The position numbers and the translations under genes are program-made. Below the pieces are notes generated by a model. That model had not been told where the DNA came from. It saw only the letters and a list, made by a program, of their open reading frames with translations, and did no database searches. Below, one piece after another: positions 7,138 to 13,956 of a stretch of 29,341 nucleotides of DNA. Position 1 is the first letter of the stretch; each line of letters starts with the position of its first letter. This DNA comes from a virus: positions 1 to 29,341 of IMG/VR virus record IMGVR_UViG_3300020147_000139; one strand, 5' to 3'.

Positions 7138-8094
7138 ATGAACGCCGTCACCAATCGCGTATCAATCCGTCACGAAATCAGAACCAGGCTCGACGAGACC
7201 CGTCGCGCCTACGTTGAGGCCACGGACCGGGCCGAACAGCTACGCCGGGAGGAAATGGAACTCGGCCGCCGGCTGGACGCCCTGGAGCGGAAAATCCAGA
7301 ACCTTGAGAATGCCTGCGAATACCCGGACGACGAGCTCACCGCCGAACACGAGCGCATTAAAGCTGCGTTCCGGAAAGCGACCGAGGGCGCAGCCGAAGC
7401 CGAGGCTGCGGTTTCCCGCCTGAATTCGGAAATTCTCGCCATCGAGGGCGATATGAAAACGGTTCCGGACACGACCCTTGACGATATTTTGCGGGCTCAA
7501 CAGGCGCGCGACGAGGCGCAGGCCGAGCGGGATCGATTGGCCGCCCTGATCGGGCAGCAAGCCGGAATCGACCTGTCCGCCCGCGAATCGGAACTCGCCG
7601 CGCTCAAACGGCAGTACGGTGACATCCTGGCCGACGAGGCCGCAGGAACGCCGGTGGGCGCCGAGTATCTGACCGCTTTGGTCGAAAACATCGACCGGCT
7701 TGAGTCCGAAATCTCGGAGGCTCGAAAAACGGCCGAGCGGGACCGAATCCGGAACGAAGGGCTCGCCCGCAAGCTTGCGGCGGCCGACGACAAGCTTGCG
7801 GCAGCCGAGGCCGAATTCCGGGAAACCTTCCGCTGCTTCGTTACCCTACAGGAACAGCGCGCCCAACTCGATTACGTCAAGGCCGCGAACGACCTGATCG
7901 ACGCCTACGCACGATTCATGCAAATCAGCCGAATTCAGTCGCAGAACCGGCACCAGACGACCCCGATTTACGGATTCCTCAGCCTCCCAGGATTCAACGG
8001 CCGGCCGCTGATCGATAAGGCGACGCTGCTGAAGCTGCCGATCGACCCCGAACCGATGCTTGCCCAATGGCGCAAAAAGGGGCTCAAAGTCTGA
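7138..8094 (+). CDS. Coiled-coil protein following the capsid gene
   Basis: A 318-residue protein. Residues about 15-245 are almost continuous heptad-like helix rich in Ala, Glu, Arg and Leu. A C-terminal section of about 70 residues (DLIDAYARFMQISRIQ ... IYGFLSLPGFNGRPLI ... WRKKGLKV) looks folded. The start at ATG 7138 has ACGGAG upstream. Its position after a capsid protein suggests a scaffold, head-associated or DNA-organising role, but the family is not recognised. The protein at 21401 has the same length and layout (coiled coil, helix with LIRAYRRVIAFD, short tail ending GVKL), so the two are probably distant relatives. Confidence 0.75.
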   Translation: MNAVTNRVSIRHEIRTRLDETRRAYVEATDRAEQLRREEMELGRRLDALERKIQNLENACEYPDDELTAEHERIKAAFRKATEGAAEAEAAVSRLNSEILAIEGDMKTVPDTTLDDILRAQQARDEAQAERDRLAALIGQQAGIDLSARESELAALKRQYGDILADEAAGTPVGAEYLTALVENIDRLESEISEARKTAERDRIRNEGLARKLAAADDKLAAAEAEFRETFRCFVTLQEQRAQLDYVKAANDLIDAYARFMQISRIQSQNRHQTTPIYGFLSLPGFNGRPLIDKATLLKLPIDPEPMLAQWRKKGLKV

Positions 8095-8120
8095 CGTAAA
8101 GGCCGCCTAAACCGCGCGTT

Positions 8121-8402
8121 ATGAGCCAATCAACGCCGCCCGACGACCCGCGACAGGAGTATTTGCCGGCGAACCCTCCCCGTCTCCGGCAACGCCGGAT
8201 CAAATTGGCGACGCTGCGGGACGTTCAACGGGAAATGGCGCGGCTGTACCGGGATATGCGCAACGGGCGGCTCGATCCGAGCGACGGAGCGAAAATGACT
8301 TATACCCTGGCTACCCTCGGCAAGCTGATCGAGGTCGGCGACCTGGAGCGGCGCGTCGCGGAGCTGGAACTACAGCAGGAGAGGAACCGACGTGAATCTT
8401 AG
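8121..8402 (+). CDS. Small phage protein, terminase-adjacent type
   Basis: A 93-residue protein with proline-rich start and a helical core (LRDVQREMARLYRDMRNG, then DGAKMTYTLATLGKLIEV and DLERRVAELELQQ). Small proteins with this helix-GRLD-LGKLIEV-DLE pattern are often found next to phage packaging genes, although here no terminase follows. The start is ATG 8121. It overlaps the next gene by 11 bases. Function unknown. Confidence 0.65.
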   Translation: MSQSTPPDDPRQEYLPANPPRLRQRRIKLATLRDVQREMARLYRDMRNGRLDPSDGAKMTYTLATLGKLIEVGDLERRVAELELQQERNRRES

Positions 8403-8931
8403 AAAGCGCATTACCAAGTTGGAAGCCGAAGCCGGCCGGCGCCCCGAGGCGCGGCTGATCGTTCGGCGCATCGTCGGCCGGTTCGAGGATCGGCCGGAAT
8501 GCTACCGGATACACGGCCGGCTGATCGGGGCATCGAGGGCGTTGGAGCTGCATCGGGACGATGGCGAGCCCGAGGCGGCATTTCTGGAACGGGCGGCGCG
8601 GGAGTTGAAGCGTTACGAGGGCGACCCGGCCGGCTATGTCGCACCGATCGCCGTCAATCCACTGTTGCCCAGCGATTCAGAGCCCCTGATAAGCGACTCG
8701 GCGCAGCGCCTGGAGCTCGAAAGCTCCGATCCGGTGACGACGCCCGCTCCAATCGAGAACGCGCCCGAAAGCGTCCCGGAAGAGCCTGAACCCGCCCCGA
8801 AGCCAGCAGACGCCATGCCCTGGCGCAGCGGCGGACTACGTGGAACGCCAGCCGACTCCCGAAACGAAGGAAAGCGGACGAGCGCGACGATTATTCGCGA
8901 AATGGAGCAGTTGATTGAGCGATTACGGTGA
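8392..8931 (+). CDS. Hypothetical protein with proline-rich linker
   Basis: A 179-residue protein beginning at GTG 8392 with AGGAGAGG upstream. Residues 1-80 are basic and helical (RKRITKLEAEAGRR, RRIVGRFEDRPECYRIHGR). Residues about 105-145 are acidic and proline-rich (APIENAPESVPEEPEPAPKP), probably disordered, and the end is again helical (IIREMEQLIERLR). No known domain. It is the last plus-strand gene of the replication/capsid run and is co-translated with the upstream gene. Confidence 0.65.
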   Translation: MNLRKRITKLEAEAGRRPEARLIVRRIVGRFEDRPECYRIHGRLIGASRALELHRDDGEPEAAFLERAARELKRYEGDPAGYVAPIAVNPLLPSDSEPLISDSAQRLELESSDPVTTPAPIENAPESVPEEPEPAPKPADAMPWRSGGLRGTPADSRNEGKRTSATIIREMEQLIERLR

Positions 8932-9024
8932 GCAATTTATTGGCAAAGCCTTGTTTGGGGGGCAACAGCGTCGAATGTGCCTGACCCAAGTCGCCCATAC
9001 GGCGTGCTTACAAAGGAATGTTCA

Positions 9025-10146
9025 TTAGCCTGCATCAAGGTGGAGCTTCGGAATGAGGGACGCGCTGAAAGCTTGAAGGTCAATCTTTGCCCAAGGATGA
9101 TCTCCAGGATGAGCTGCGGCTAGCCAGTCAAATTGAAATGGATCGTGCAAGAGAAAGGCATCGATCCGTTTCAGACGTTCAACGTCGTAGGGGGCGAGAG
9201 TCGGCAGTCCTTCTTGTGCGGCGACCTTCTTAAACACCAGAGGAAAGAGCAAAGAGGCGAACGCCAAATGGATGTGAGCGGGCCAAACGAATCGTGCAGC
9301 CTTACGCGGCTTGCCGTGGGCTGAAGCGCCCCTAACATCACAGAATTCTCTTGCCCATGCCTCAAGCGGTCTGGCTGCCTTACTGCGAGCATTTTGCCAC
9401 TCCTGCTTTAAGGGACCTTCCAGGGACTCAATAGGCGGAATGTCATGTAGGCAGCGTGAAAGCGCTTCCACAAATTCGTTCGCTTTCTCACTGATTTGCA
9501 GTAACCATTCAAATGCGGACTTCATCATGACCACTTCGACGTGCTCAGGAACATCGGGTGAATCGGTATTTGCACAGTTGAATTCCGTCAATGCCTCAAA
9601 AAACCGTGATTCACGCTCTGGAAGGTCTAGAAGTGCTGCGAGAAGAGATTCATCAAAGTCCACCTTCCCTGTCGGTTCTACGTGGTTTGGTCGATGGAAA
9701 GCAAACTCATCCGATGACCATAGTTGATTAGTACCACCATCGCGGCGGCGAGTCGAGAAAGCAAAGGTGCCGGCGTACCCCGGCTGATAGCGTTGCACCA
9801 CCAAAGAATAACTGTCGTAATTGCAATAGCCAAAGTGGTGCTGAAACAATTGCCTGCGCGATAAGGCGGCGAAAGCGAGGGCATTTCTTGCGCGGAAGAG
9901 GTCCGACACAATTTCTTGTGCGTCCATCCCACTCTGCCAGTGCCCGAACTCAAGAATAGTCGCTCTTGTTATTATCTTTCTTGGGCGGTTGGCATAAGCA
10001 CTGAGTACGCTATCGATATCGGCTTGCGTCACATGGGGGAGTGCCCCTGGCTGCTTGCCACGATGATAAGGAAGCAATCTAAGCGGTCCAATGGTGATAG
10101 GTTCATCGACCGCTATCCACGGAAAAAACGCTATTGCAGATGGCAT
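9025..10146 (-). CDS. HEPN-domain protein, putative RNase (defence candidate)
   Basis: A 373-residue protein. The HEPN catalytic motif R-x4-H is visible as R272 and H277 in CDVRGASAHGKPRK, within helices (PLEAWAREFCDVRG ... HIHLAFASLLFPLV). The N-terminal half mixes strands and helices (PSAIAFFPWIAVDEPITIGPL, FRARNALAFAALSRRQLF) in a way reminiscent of ApeA-like two-domain proteins. HEPN proteins with this motif are usually metal-independent RNases in toxin-antitoxin or abortive-infection systems. I chose ATG 10146 because the open frame upstream overlaps another gene and reads as shadow; no strong ribosome-binding site is visible. Last gene of a three-gene minus-strand operon. Confidence 0.65.
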   Translation of the reverse strand: MPSAIAFFPWIAVDEPITIGPLRLLPYHRGKQPGALPHVTQADIDSVLSAYANRPRKIITRATILEFGHWQSGMDAQEIVSDLFRARNALAFAALSRRQLFQHHFGYCNYDSYSLVVQRYQPGYAGTFAFSTRRRDGGTNQLWSSDEFAFHRPNHVEPTGKVDFDESLLAALLDLPERESRFFEALTEFNCANTDSPDVPEHVEVVMMKSAFEWLLQISEKANEFVEALSRCLHDIPPIESLEGPLKQEWQNARSKAARPLEAWAREFCDVRGASAHGKPRKAARFVWPAHIHLAFASLLFPLVFKKVAAQEGLPTLAPYDVERLKRIDAFLLHDPFQFDWLAAAHPGDHPWAKIDLQAFSASLIPKLHLDAG

Positions 10147-10183
10147 TTCTGGCTCATTGGCTCGTGACTGGGAAACGGCAAAG

Positions 10184-10597
10184 TTAGAGAGTATCCCGGA
10201 AAAAGACTTCGCTAAGATACTTTGAAACTGAGCGCGTGGCCGACGGCGAGCAGCGGGACACCGGGAACGCCCGCGGGATGTTCGGGCAATGCCGCTCGAT
10301 CCACTGGAAGTCAATGCCGCAGATGACGGCGCGGCGATCCGGGCCGCGTCCGGGATCAATCGCGGCGGTCAGACGGTCGGAAGCCCGTTCGAGCACGTGC
10401 AGCCGTTTTTCGAAATCCTGAACCCCTTCGGCATAGAGCACGTTCCAGAACCGCACGTGCAACCGATCCGATCGACGCCCGACCCGGCGAACCGACCGCA
10501 CGAGAATTGGCGAGCAGTAGGGCCGCCCGTCATCCAGATAGCCCGGCGTCATCTGCCATCCGTACCAGCAACCCGGCCGGAGTTGAAATTCAGTCAC
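10184..10597 (-). CDS. Hypothetical protein in the HEPN operon
   Basis: A 137-residue protein starting at GTG 10597, which overlaps the stop of the RHH gene (GTGA), so the two are coupled. The sequence is strand-rich in its first half (WYGWQMTPGYLDDGRPYCSPILVRSVRRV, RLHVRFWNVLYAEGVQDFEKRLHVL), followed by a helix and an Arg-rich end with a lone Cys. It resembles no family I know. It ends 37 bases before the HEPN start. It could be a partner of the HEPN protein or an unrelated phage gene. Confidence 0.6.
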   Translation of the reverse strand: MTEFQLRPGCWYGWQMTPGYLDDGRPYCSPILVRSVRRVGRRSDRLHVRFWNVLYAEGVQDFEKRLHVLERASDRLTAAIDPGRGPDRRAVICGIDFQWIERHCPNIPRAFPVSRCSPSATRSVSKYLSEVFFRDTL

Positions 10598-10773
10598 GGG
10601 GCGCGCTTGGGCCGGATTCCCGCCTTTTCCGCTTCGCGCAGAATCAGCGACTCGACCCAGTTGGATAGAGTCCGATTTTCACGTTCCGCCAATTCCTCGG
10701 CGAGTCTTTTGATTTCCGGTTTCACCCGGACGTTGATGGATTCGGTTTTCAGTCGTTTTTCTTGTATTGCCAT
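10594..10773 (-). CDS. Ribbon-helix-helix DNA-binding protein
   Basis: A 59-residue protein beginning MAIQEKRLKTESINVRV. The layout is a short basic beta strand (SINVRVKPEI), helix A (KRLAEELAERENR), a turn (TLSNW) and helix B (VESLILREAEKA), the MetJ/Arc/CopG fold typical of antitoxins and autoregulators. It is the first gene of the minus-strand operon ending in the HEPN protein and is coupled to the next gene by GTGA. It probably represses its own promoter in the adjacent intergenic region. Whether it also acts as an antitoxin to the HEPN protein is conjecture. Confidence 0.75.
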   Translation of the reverse strand: MAIQEKRLKTESINVRVKPEIKRLAEELAERENRTLSNWVESLILREAEKAGIRPKRAP

Positions 10774-10829
10774 TAGCGTTACTCTTTGATACGGTAACTA
10801 ACGCCAATGGTAACACATTGCATGACAAG
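10774..10829. promoter_or_regulatory. Divergent promoter/operator region with GTTAC/GGTAAC repeats
   Basis: Between the minus-strand RHH operon and the plus-strand gene at 10900 lie GTTAC (10778) and GTAAC (10794) as an inverted pair, and GGTAAC repeated at 10793 and 10809, 16 bases apart. TTGATA at 10786 could be a plus-strand -35 box. Short repeats of this spacing beside an RHH gene fit its operator. The assignment is inferred. Confidence 0.4.
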
Positions 10830-10945
10830 AGCGGGCCGACATGGTGCAGCCACACCAAGCCGACCCTGACCACAACCCACCTGACAGAGAGGTGAAATCA
10901 TGGCTGCTGAGCATCTTAACATCCTGACCGGCCGATTCTGGCGCG
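10830..10945 (+). repeat. Leader repeat, copy B
   Basis: Counterpart of the leader at 1875-1982, with the same AGCGGG start, CTGACCACAA block, AGAGGTGAA ribosome-binding site and ATGGCT gene start. Here it leads into an intact ORF of 77 codons. Confidence 0.7.
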
Positions 10946-11133
10946 TTGAGACCGACGAGTTCACCCCATATATCAGGCGGGGCGACTGCGTGCGGCTCGA
11001 CGACGTTCCGCCCGACGAGGGCGACATCGTGGCCGTTCGCGCCGAAAACCCGCCCGGCTTCAAGCTGGCACCGTGGGCGCCTGGAATGGACCGTCTAGCG
11101 ACGGTCGTACAGATTTCGCGGCAATACAAGTGA
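10900..11133 (+). CDS. Small S24/LexA-fold-like protein
   Basis: A 77-residue protein. The central pattern FTPYIRRGDCVRLDDVPPDEGDIVAVRAENPPGF resembles the beta-domain of S24 (LexA/UmuD) peptidases, where I-x-x-GD-x-V-x-V-D and a later GDIVAVR recur. The N-terminal DNA-binding domain is missing and no Ser-Lys catalytic pair is evident, so autocleavage is unlikely. The ribosome-binding site is AGAGGTG. It heads a run of small genes of the outer element. A truncated copy of its start lies at 1943. Function unknown; the fold resemblance is suggestive only. Confidence 0.6.
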   Translation: MAAEHLNILTGRFWRVETDEFTPYIRRGDCVRLDDVPPDEGDIVAVRAENPPGFKLAPWAPGMDRLATVVQISRQYK

Positions 11134-11143
11134 GGGGGCAGTC

Positions 11144-11395
11144 ATGGCTATTCATGCACCAAACCGCGCGGCGTTCATGGACCGCGAACAGATGATTGAG
11201 GTGATCGGGATCAGCGAAATCGAATGCGGTCACCTGATGGCGCTGGCCCGCAGCATTCGCCGTTTGTCGGACGATCCGACGGTTCAGGGACTGGCCGATC
11301 AGGTTCTGTATTGGTCCGAGTCGATCGGGAACGACCTTGCGTGCGTTCGGGAAACGCTGGAACGTGGGCCGGTCTCTCCGGTCATCGGCGGGTAA
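11144..11395 (+). CDS. Small helical hypothetical protein
   Basis: An 83-residue mostly helical protein (DREQMIEVIGISEIECGHLMALARSIRR ... QGLADQVLYWSESIGNDLACVRETL). The ribosome-binding site GAGGGGGC precedes ATG 11144, ten bases after the previous stop. It is similar in size and helical character to other small genes here but not clearly homologous to them. No family recognised. Probably an accessory gene of the outer element. Confidence 0.6.
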   Translation: MAIHAPNRAAFMDREQMIEVIGISEIECGHLMALARSIRRLSDDPTVQGLADQVLYWSESIGNDLACVRETLERGPVSPVIGG

Positions 11396-11410
11396 GGGGG
11401 AGGTCAAGCC

Positions 11411-11626
11411 ATGTCAGAACGCGAGAACCTGACCGACGCCCGCGAACTGCTGGAGCAAGCCGGACATATCCTGGAAACTATTCAAGTCGCGCTCGGCTGT
11501 GAATCGACCGCCAAGGAACCCGGATCGACCGGGGCTTACCTGATCCTGAACGACGTGCGGCTGAGAGTTGAACGGGCCGGGCTTCTGATCGACCAATGCC
11601 GATTCGTGGCGAAACTATCGAAGTGA
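11411..11626 (+). CDS. Small helical hypothetical protein
   Basis: A 71-residue helical protein (LTDARELLEQAGHILETIQVAL ... LILNDVRLRVERAGLLIDQCRF) preceded by GGGGGAGG. It is the last complete outer-element gene before the Mu-like insertion. No family recognised. Its layout, two helices around a short loop, is shared by small genes at 19882 and 20163 inside the Mu-like element, but sequence similarity is weak. Confidence 0.6.
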   Translation: MSERENLTDARELLEQAGHILETIQVALGCESTAKEPGSTGAYLILNDVRLRVERAGLLIDQCRFVAKLSK

Positions 11627-11643
11627 AGTACAAAGGGGAAATC

Positions 11644-11700
11644 GTGGATTTAGACAATTCTCATGACGACGCTATGTGTGTGAAAACACGAAAACTTTAA
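11644..11700 (+). pseudogene. Gene start cut by the Mu-like insertion (possible)
   Basis: AAAGGGG followed by GTG 11644 opens a reading frame that runs six codons (VDLDNS) before entering the Mu-like left end at 11664, and stops after 18 codons. The good ribosome-binding site suggests the start of an outer-element gene interrupted by the insertion. Joining it to the right flank does not restore an obviously natural protein, so this is tentative. Confidence 0.3.
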
Positions 11701-11717
11701 CCCTCAGAACACGAAAA
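11664..11717 (+). repeat. Left end of the Mu-like element with two MuA-type sites
   Basis: It begins TGACGACGC. CACGAAAA occurs at 11687 and at 11710, 23 bases apart. The core 11683-11717 pairs with the reverse complement of 26735-26768, sharing CGAAAACTTT, TCAGAAC and CGAAAA with one indel. The pattern AARYRCGAAAR matches the inner half of the known phage Mu transposase-binding consensus, and the distance from TG to CGAAA (25 bases) is close to that in Mu (21). Confidence 0.75.
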
Positions 11718-11905
11718 GGGTGGGATTATCCGGCCACAGACGGGACTTCATGGGAATGAATTTGAATTGTCGCCTTCAAAATATGAAACGACATTTTGGG
11801 CTCTTACCCAGCCGGCGAGAGTCACTTAGTTTTCACCAATATTCACCCGTCAAGTCTTCCATTCCTTTTCATATGCTACGTTGGCGCTTCAGGGATGGAC
11901 GAGCT

Positions 11906-12271
11906 TCAAAAAGTGACATGAACTCGTTTGATGTCCGTATCAGTTCTGCAGGGATAGAACTTTCCCTGATTTTGATCCCATATCCCGCTATTGTTTCTTC
12001 GTGGTAGGGGGTGCTTTACGCCCGAGTCGCGAGCTAGGCGCCAGATGGCGTGTCCTCGGCTCTTGCCGAGCTGGCACGGCCGTTCGAGCCGGAGATATCC
12101 GGCCCGGTGGAGCGCCTTGATGTACTTTCTTAAATTGTCGTGGCCGATCCCGGACGTCGCGACAATATTCGCCGTCGTGAACCGCTTATAAATTCGCATC
12201 GAAGTCCATGCCAAGTCGCGCATGTTGACCCGCTTCCGCTTGGTACCATCGCTTTGATGGGGTCGTGTCAT
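11906..12271 (-). CDS. Winged helix-turn-helix regulator, Mu-like early region
   Basis: A 121-residue protein from ATG 12271 (an upstream ATG at 12307 would add 12 residues). The sequence RVNMRDLAWTSMRIYKRFTTANIVATSGIGHDNLRKYIKAL followed by HRAGYLRL forms a winged helix: recognition helix near DNLRKYIKAL, then a wing ending in AIWRLARDSG. Short proteins of this type are found near the lysogeny control region of Mu-like phages. It is the last of three minus-strand genes running away from the lytic promoter. Probably a DNA-binding regulator; its target is unknown. Confidence 0.7.
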   Translation of the reverse strand: MTRPHQSDGTKRKRVNMRDLAWTSMRIYKRFTTANIVATSGIGHDNLRKYIKALHRAGYLRLERPCQLGKSRGHAIWRLARDSGVKHPLPRRNNSGIWDQNQGKFYPCRTDTDIKRVHVTF

Positions 12272-12334
12272 CCCCTTTGTCGGAAGTTGAACGGCAGGCT
12301 GTATCACGTCTTGTTCCTTTGGTAATCGAAAGGG

Positions 12335-12799
12335 TTATCGTACAAAAGCCAGTTCCGGAACTGGCTTAAATTGGCCATCCATGCCGCAGACGGCCTGACA
12401 GGCCGACTTGCCGACATCGATTCCAGGCTTTTGACCGCCGCCCAGCGCGAAATAGCAGGTGTGTCCTCCTGGATAGTCACCGCCGGCCTTCGTCTTGAGT
12501 ATTTGCGGCGCCGCGACGATCTTCGCTTCGACCTCGATCATTCGGTCCCAGCCATATTCTCGTTGCCAAGTAACTTCCCCGCTTCGGAAGCGAGCGCTGG
12601 CGCTTTCGATATCGGGGCCGGCTATGCGAACTCCTTTGCAATGCTGCACCAATATTGCCAAAGCCGAATGCATCGTCTCCTCGTCGGCCTGACTACTGGT
12701 TTGTGCGACGATTCGAACAGAATTTTCCGGGTTCGATGTTTCGCAGGCTGAGAAGGCGACGAGCAGTAAACACAATAAGCGCCTCATGTTTTTATCCAT
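12335..12799 (-). CDS. Small lipoprotein in the lysogeny module
   Basis: A 154-residue protein starting MDKNMRRLLCLLLVAFSAC: a basic end, a hydrophobic stretch and a cysteine at position 19 in a lipobox-like VAFSAC, so it is probably a lipoprotein exported by Sec and anchored in a membrane. The mature part has four further cysteines that could form disulphides. Lying beside the repressor and expressed from the prophage, it is a good candidate for a cell-surface lysogenic conversion or superinfection-exclusion protein. That role is inferred from position and type only. Confidence 0.65.
   Translation of the reverse strand: MDKNMRRLLCLLLVAFSACETSNPENSVRIVAQTSSQADEETMHSALAILVQHCKGVRIAGPDIESASARFRSGEVTWQREYGWDRMIEVEAKIVAAPQILKTKAGGDYPGGHTCYFALGGGQKPGIDVGKSACQAVCGMDGQFKPVPELAFVR
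12346..12367 (-). terminator. Perfect palindrome at the end of the lipoprotein gene
   Basis: The 11-base arm AAGCCAGTTCC is followed directly by its exact complement. On the minus strand the palindrome is followed by TTTTG, giving a terminator-like stem that ends just before the lipoprotein stop codon. It could end the repressor-lipoprotein transcript or be a protein-binding site. Confidence 0.4.
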
Positions 12800-12814
12800 G
12801 TTGTTTGGCGTTCA

Positions 12815-13516
12815 TTAAAGACCCAAAGGTTCATCATCCTTCGGCTTGTTCGACTTTTCCGCATGGTCTAAGGCTGACTGTGCTTTAAGGTACTTCAACA
12901 AGATCGCAGCCCCCTCTTTTGTCAAGCCATGCCCAAACATTACAGTATCGAGCGCCAGCTTTATCAGGTGCGGCGGCTCATACCCAACGGCATCTATAAC
13001 TTCTTGACAATCCCTTCTGGCCGCCTCTACCCGTTCGCGGATATCTGCAAAGTGGCCTTCAAATCGATCATAAGCAGCCTTATCCCCAAAGACATATTGG
13101 AGGATCAAATTTGCTGTGCTCCTTTGGCGTTGGGTGCTGACCGGGCTGATAGCGATACGCTCAAGGGTGCGCTTCATAAGCAGCAAGCGAGGATCTGACT
13201 CAACTAAATCGTGAGCGATTCGCCCTGGCATTTGATCAAGAATCTCTCCTATTGCGTTTAACTCGGCATCAACAGCCGGATTTTCGTCCGGCTCGAGTGT
13301 TGTCGATCCTTTCCCCAATAGCAGCCAATTTAGAGAAATATTCTTCTCGCTGGATACCTCGCAAAGCTTCTCATAAGGCACCGTACCTCGCTTTCTCCAG
13401 GTGGATAGGACTTGCCTGCTTACCCCTATCGCATCGGCAAGCTCAACGTCCTTATCGGTTCCGAGAGCCGTTGCCAATCTCTCCAGTATTTGGTCGATTC
13501 CGTTTGCTTCAATCAT
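12815..13516 (-). CDS. CI-type phage repressor
   Basis: A 233-residue protein. Residues about 20-72 (DKDVELADAIGVSRQVLSTWRKRG ... SLNWLLLGKG) match the helix-turn-helix domain of the bacteriophage CI repressor family, including the characteristic SLNWLL-x-GKG ending. The C-terminal part is helical and charged and is not an S24 peptidase domain, so SOS-type self-cleavage is unlikely. It is transcribed away from the early lytic genes, with a palindromic operator between. It should maintain lysogeny of the Mu-like element by blocking the promoter at 13535, as the c repressor does in Mu. Confidence 0.82.
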   Translation of the reverse strand: MIEANGIDQILERLATALGTDKDVELADAIGVSRQVLSTWRKRGTVPYEKLCEVSSEKNISLNWLLLGKGSTTLEPDENPAVDAELNAIGEILDQMPGRIAHDLVESDPRLLLMKRTLERIAISPVSTQRQRSTANLILQYVFGDKAAYDRFEGHFADIRERVEAARRDCQEVIDAVGYEPPHLIKLALDTVMFGHGLTKEGAAILLKYLKAQSALDHAEKSNKPKDDEPLGL

Positions 13517-13530
13517 TGATTAATAGAATT

Positions 13531-13564
13531 CATGTTGACATGAAGTAATCATGATGATTACATT
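13531..13564 (+). promoter_or_regulatory. Early lytic promoter with palindromic operators
   Basis: TTGACA (13535-13540, a perfect -35) and TACATT (13559-13564, -10) are 18 bases apart. Between them lies GTAATCATGATGATTAC (13545-13561), with seven-base arms GTAATCA and TGATTAC around TGA. A second palindrome, CATGTTGACATG (13531-13542), covers the -35. A repressor bound to either would block RNA polymerase. The arrangement fits control by the divergent CI-type repressor and the Ner-like protein downstream. Confidence 0.65.
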
Positions 13565-13619
13565 TAGTCGTCGTTATTACTTTGTATCTTGAAAAAATGT
13601 TAACAAGGAGAATGCTCCC

Positions 13620-13847
13620 ATGAATAGCTATCAACCGCAACCAGGCCCTGACCTTTACAACAAGGTTCGCGGAAGCTTCGTTTCTAATGGCACCTCGCTT
13701 GGTAAATGGTGTCGCGAAAACGGGTCCTCGATACAGGCTGCCAAATCCTGTTTAACCGGCACCTGGAACGGCCCCAAAGGCCGCGAGCTGCGGCAGCGCC
13801 TGATTGAAGCGTCTGGCGTGGCCGATTCTGTTCGCAGTGCTGCTTGA
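13620..13847 (+). CDS. Ner/Cro-like early regulator
   Basis: A 75-residue protein, first gene of the lytic operon. AAGGAG (13604-13609) precedes ATG 13620. The motif GTSLGKWCRENGSSIQAAKSCL is a helix-turn-helix and is followed by TWNGPKGRELRQRLIEASG, a pattern found in small DNA-binding proteins at the start of Mu-like early regions. By analogy with Mu Ner and lambda Cro it would lower repressor and early transcription during lytic growth. The DNA-binding reading is fairly secure; the exact role is inferred from position. Confidence 0.7.
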   Translation: MNSYQPQPGPDLYNKVRGSFVSNGTSLGKWCRENGSSIQAAKSCLTGTWNGPKGRELRQRLIEASGVADSVRSAA

Positions 13848-13875
13848 TCTCTGTACATGACGTGAGGTTACCCAC

Positions 13876-13956
13876 ATGGAGAGAGAAAACACAGAAGCAC
13901 GCGGACGGAATTTTTGGCCGTCCGAATTTGAAGGAGTCGCGGGAGGTGTCCAATGA
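13876..13956 (+). CDS. Micro-ORF, 26 codons
   Basis: ATG 13876 follows GAGGT at a good distance, and the stop overlaps the next start (ATGA at 13953). The product begins MERENTEARGRNFWPSEFEG. The coupling suggests it is translated, perhaps only to deliver ribosomes to the next gene. No function can be given. Confidence 0.35.
   Translation: MERENTEARGRNFWPSEFEGVAGGVQ

Noticed and set aside
9025-10359. Longer form of the HEPN gene starting at 10359
   Set aside because: The extra 71 residues are Ser/Arg/Ala-rich and overlap the gene at 10184-10597 in another frame, so they are likely shadow.
11720-12007. Plus-strand 95-codon frame just inside the Mu-like left end
   Set aside because: It overlaps the end of the minus-strand winged-helix gene, has no ribosome-binding site, and the sequence looks random.
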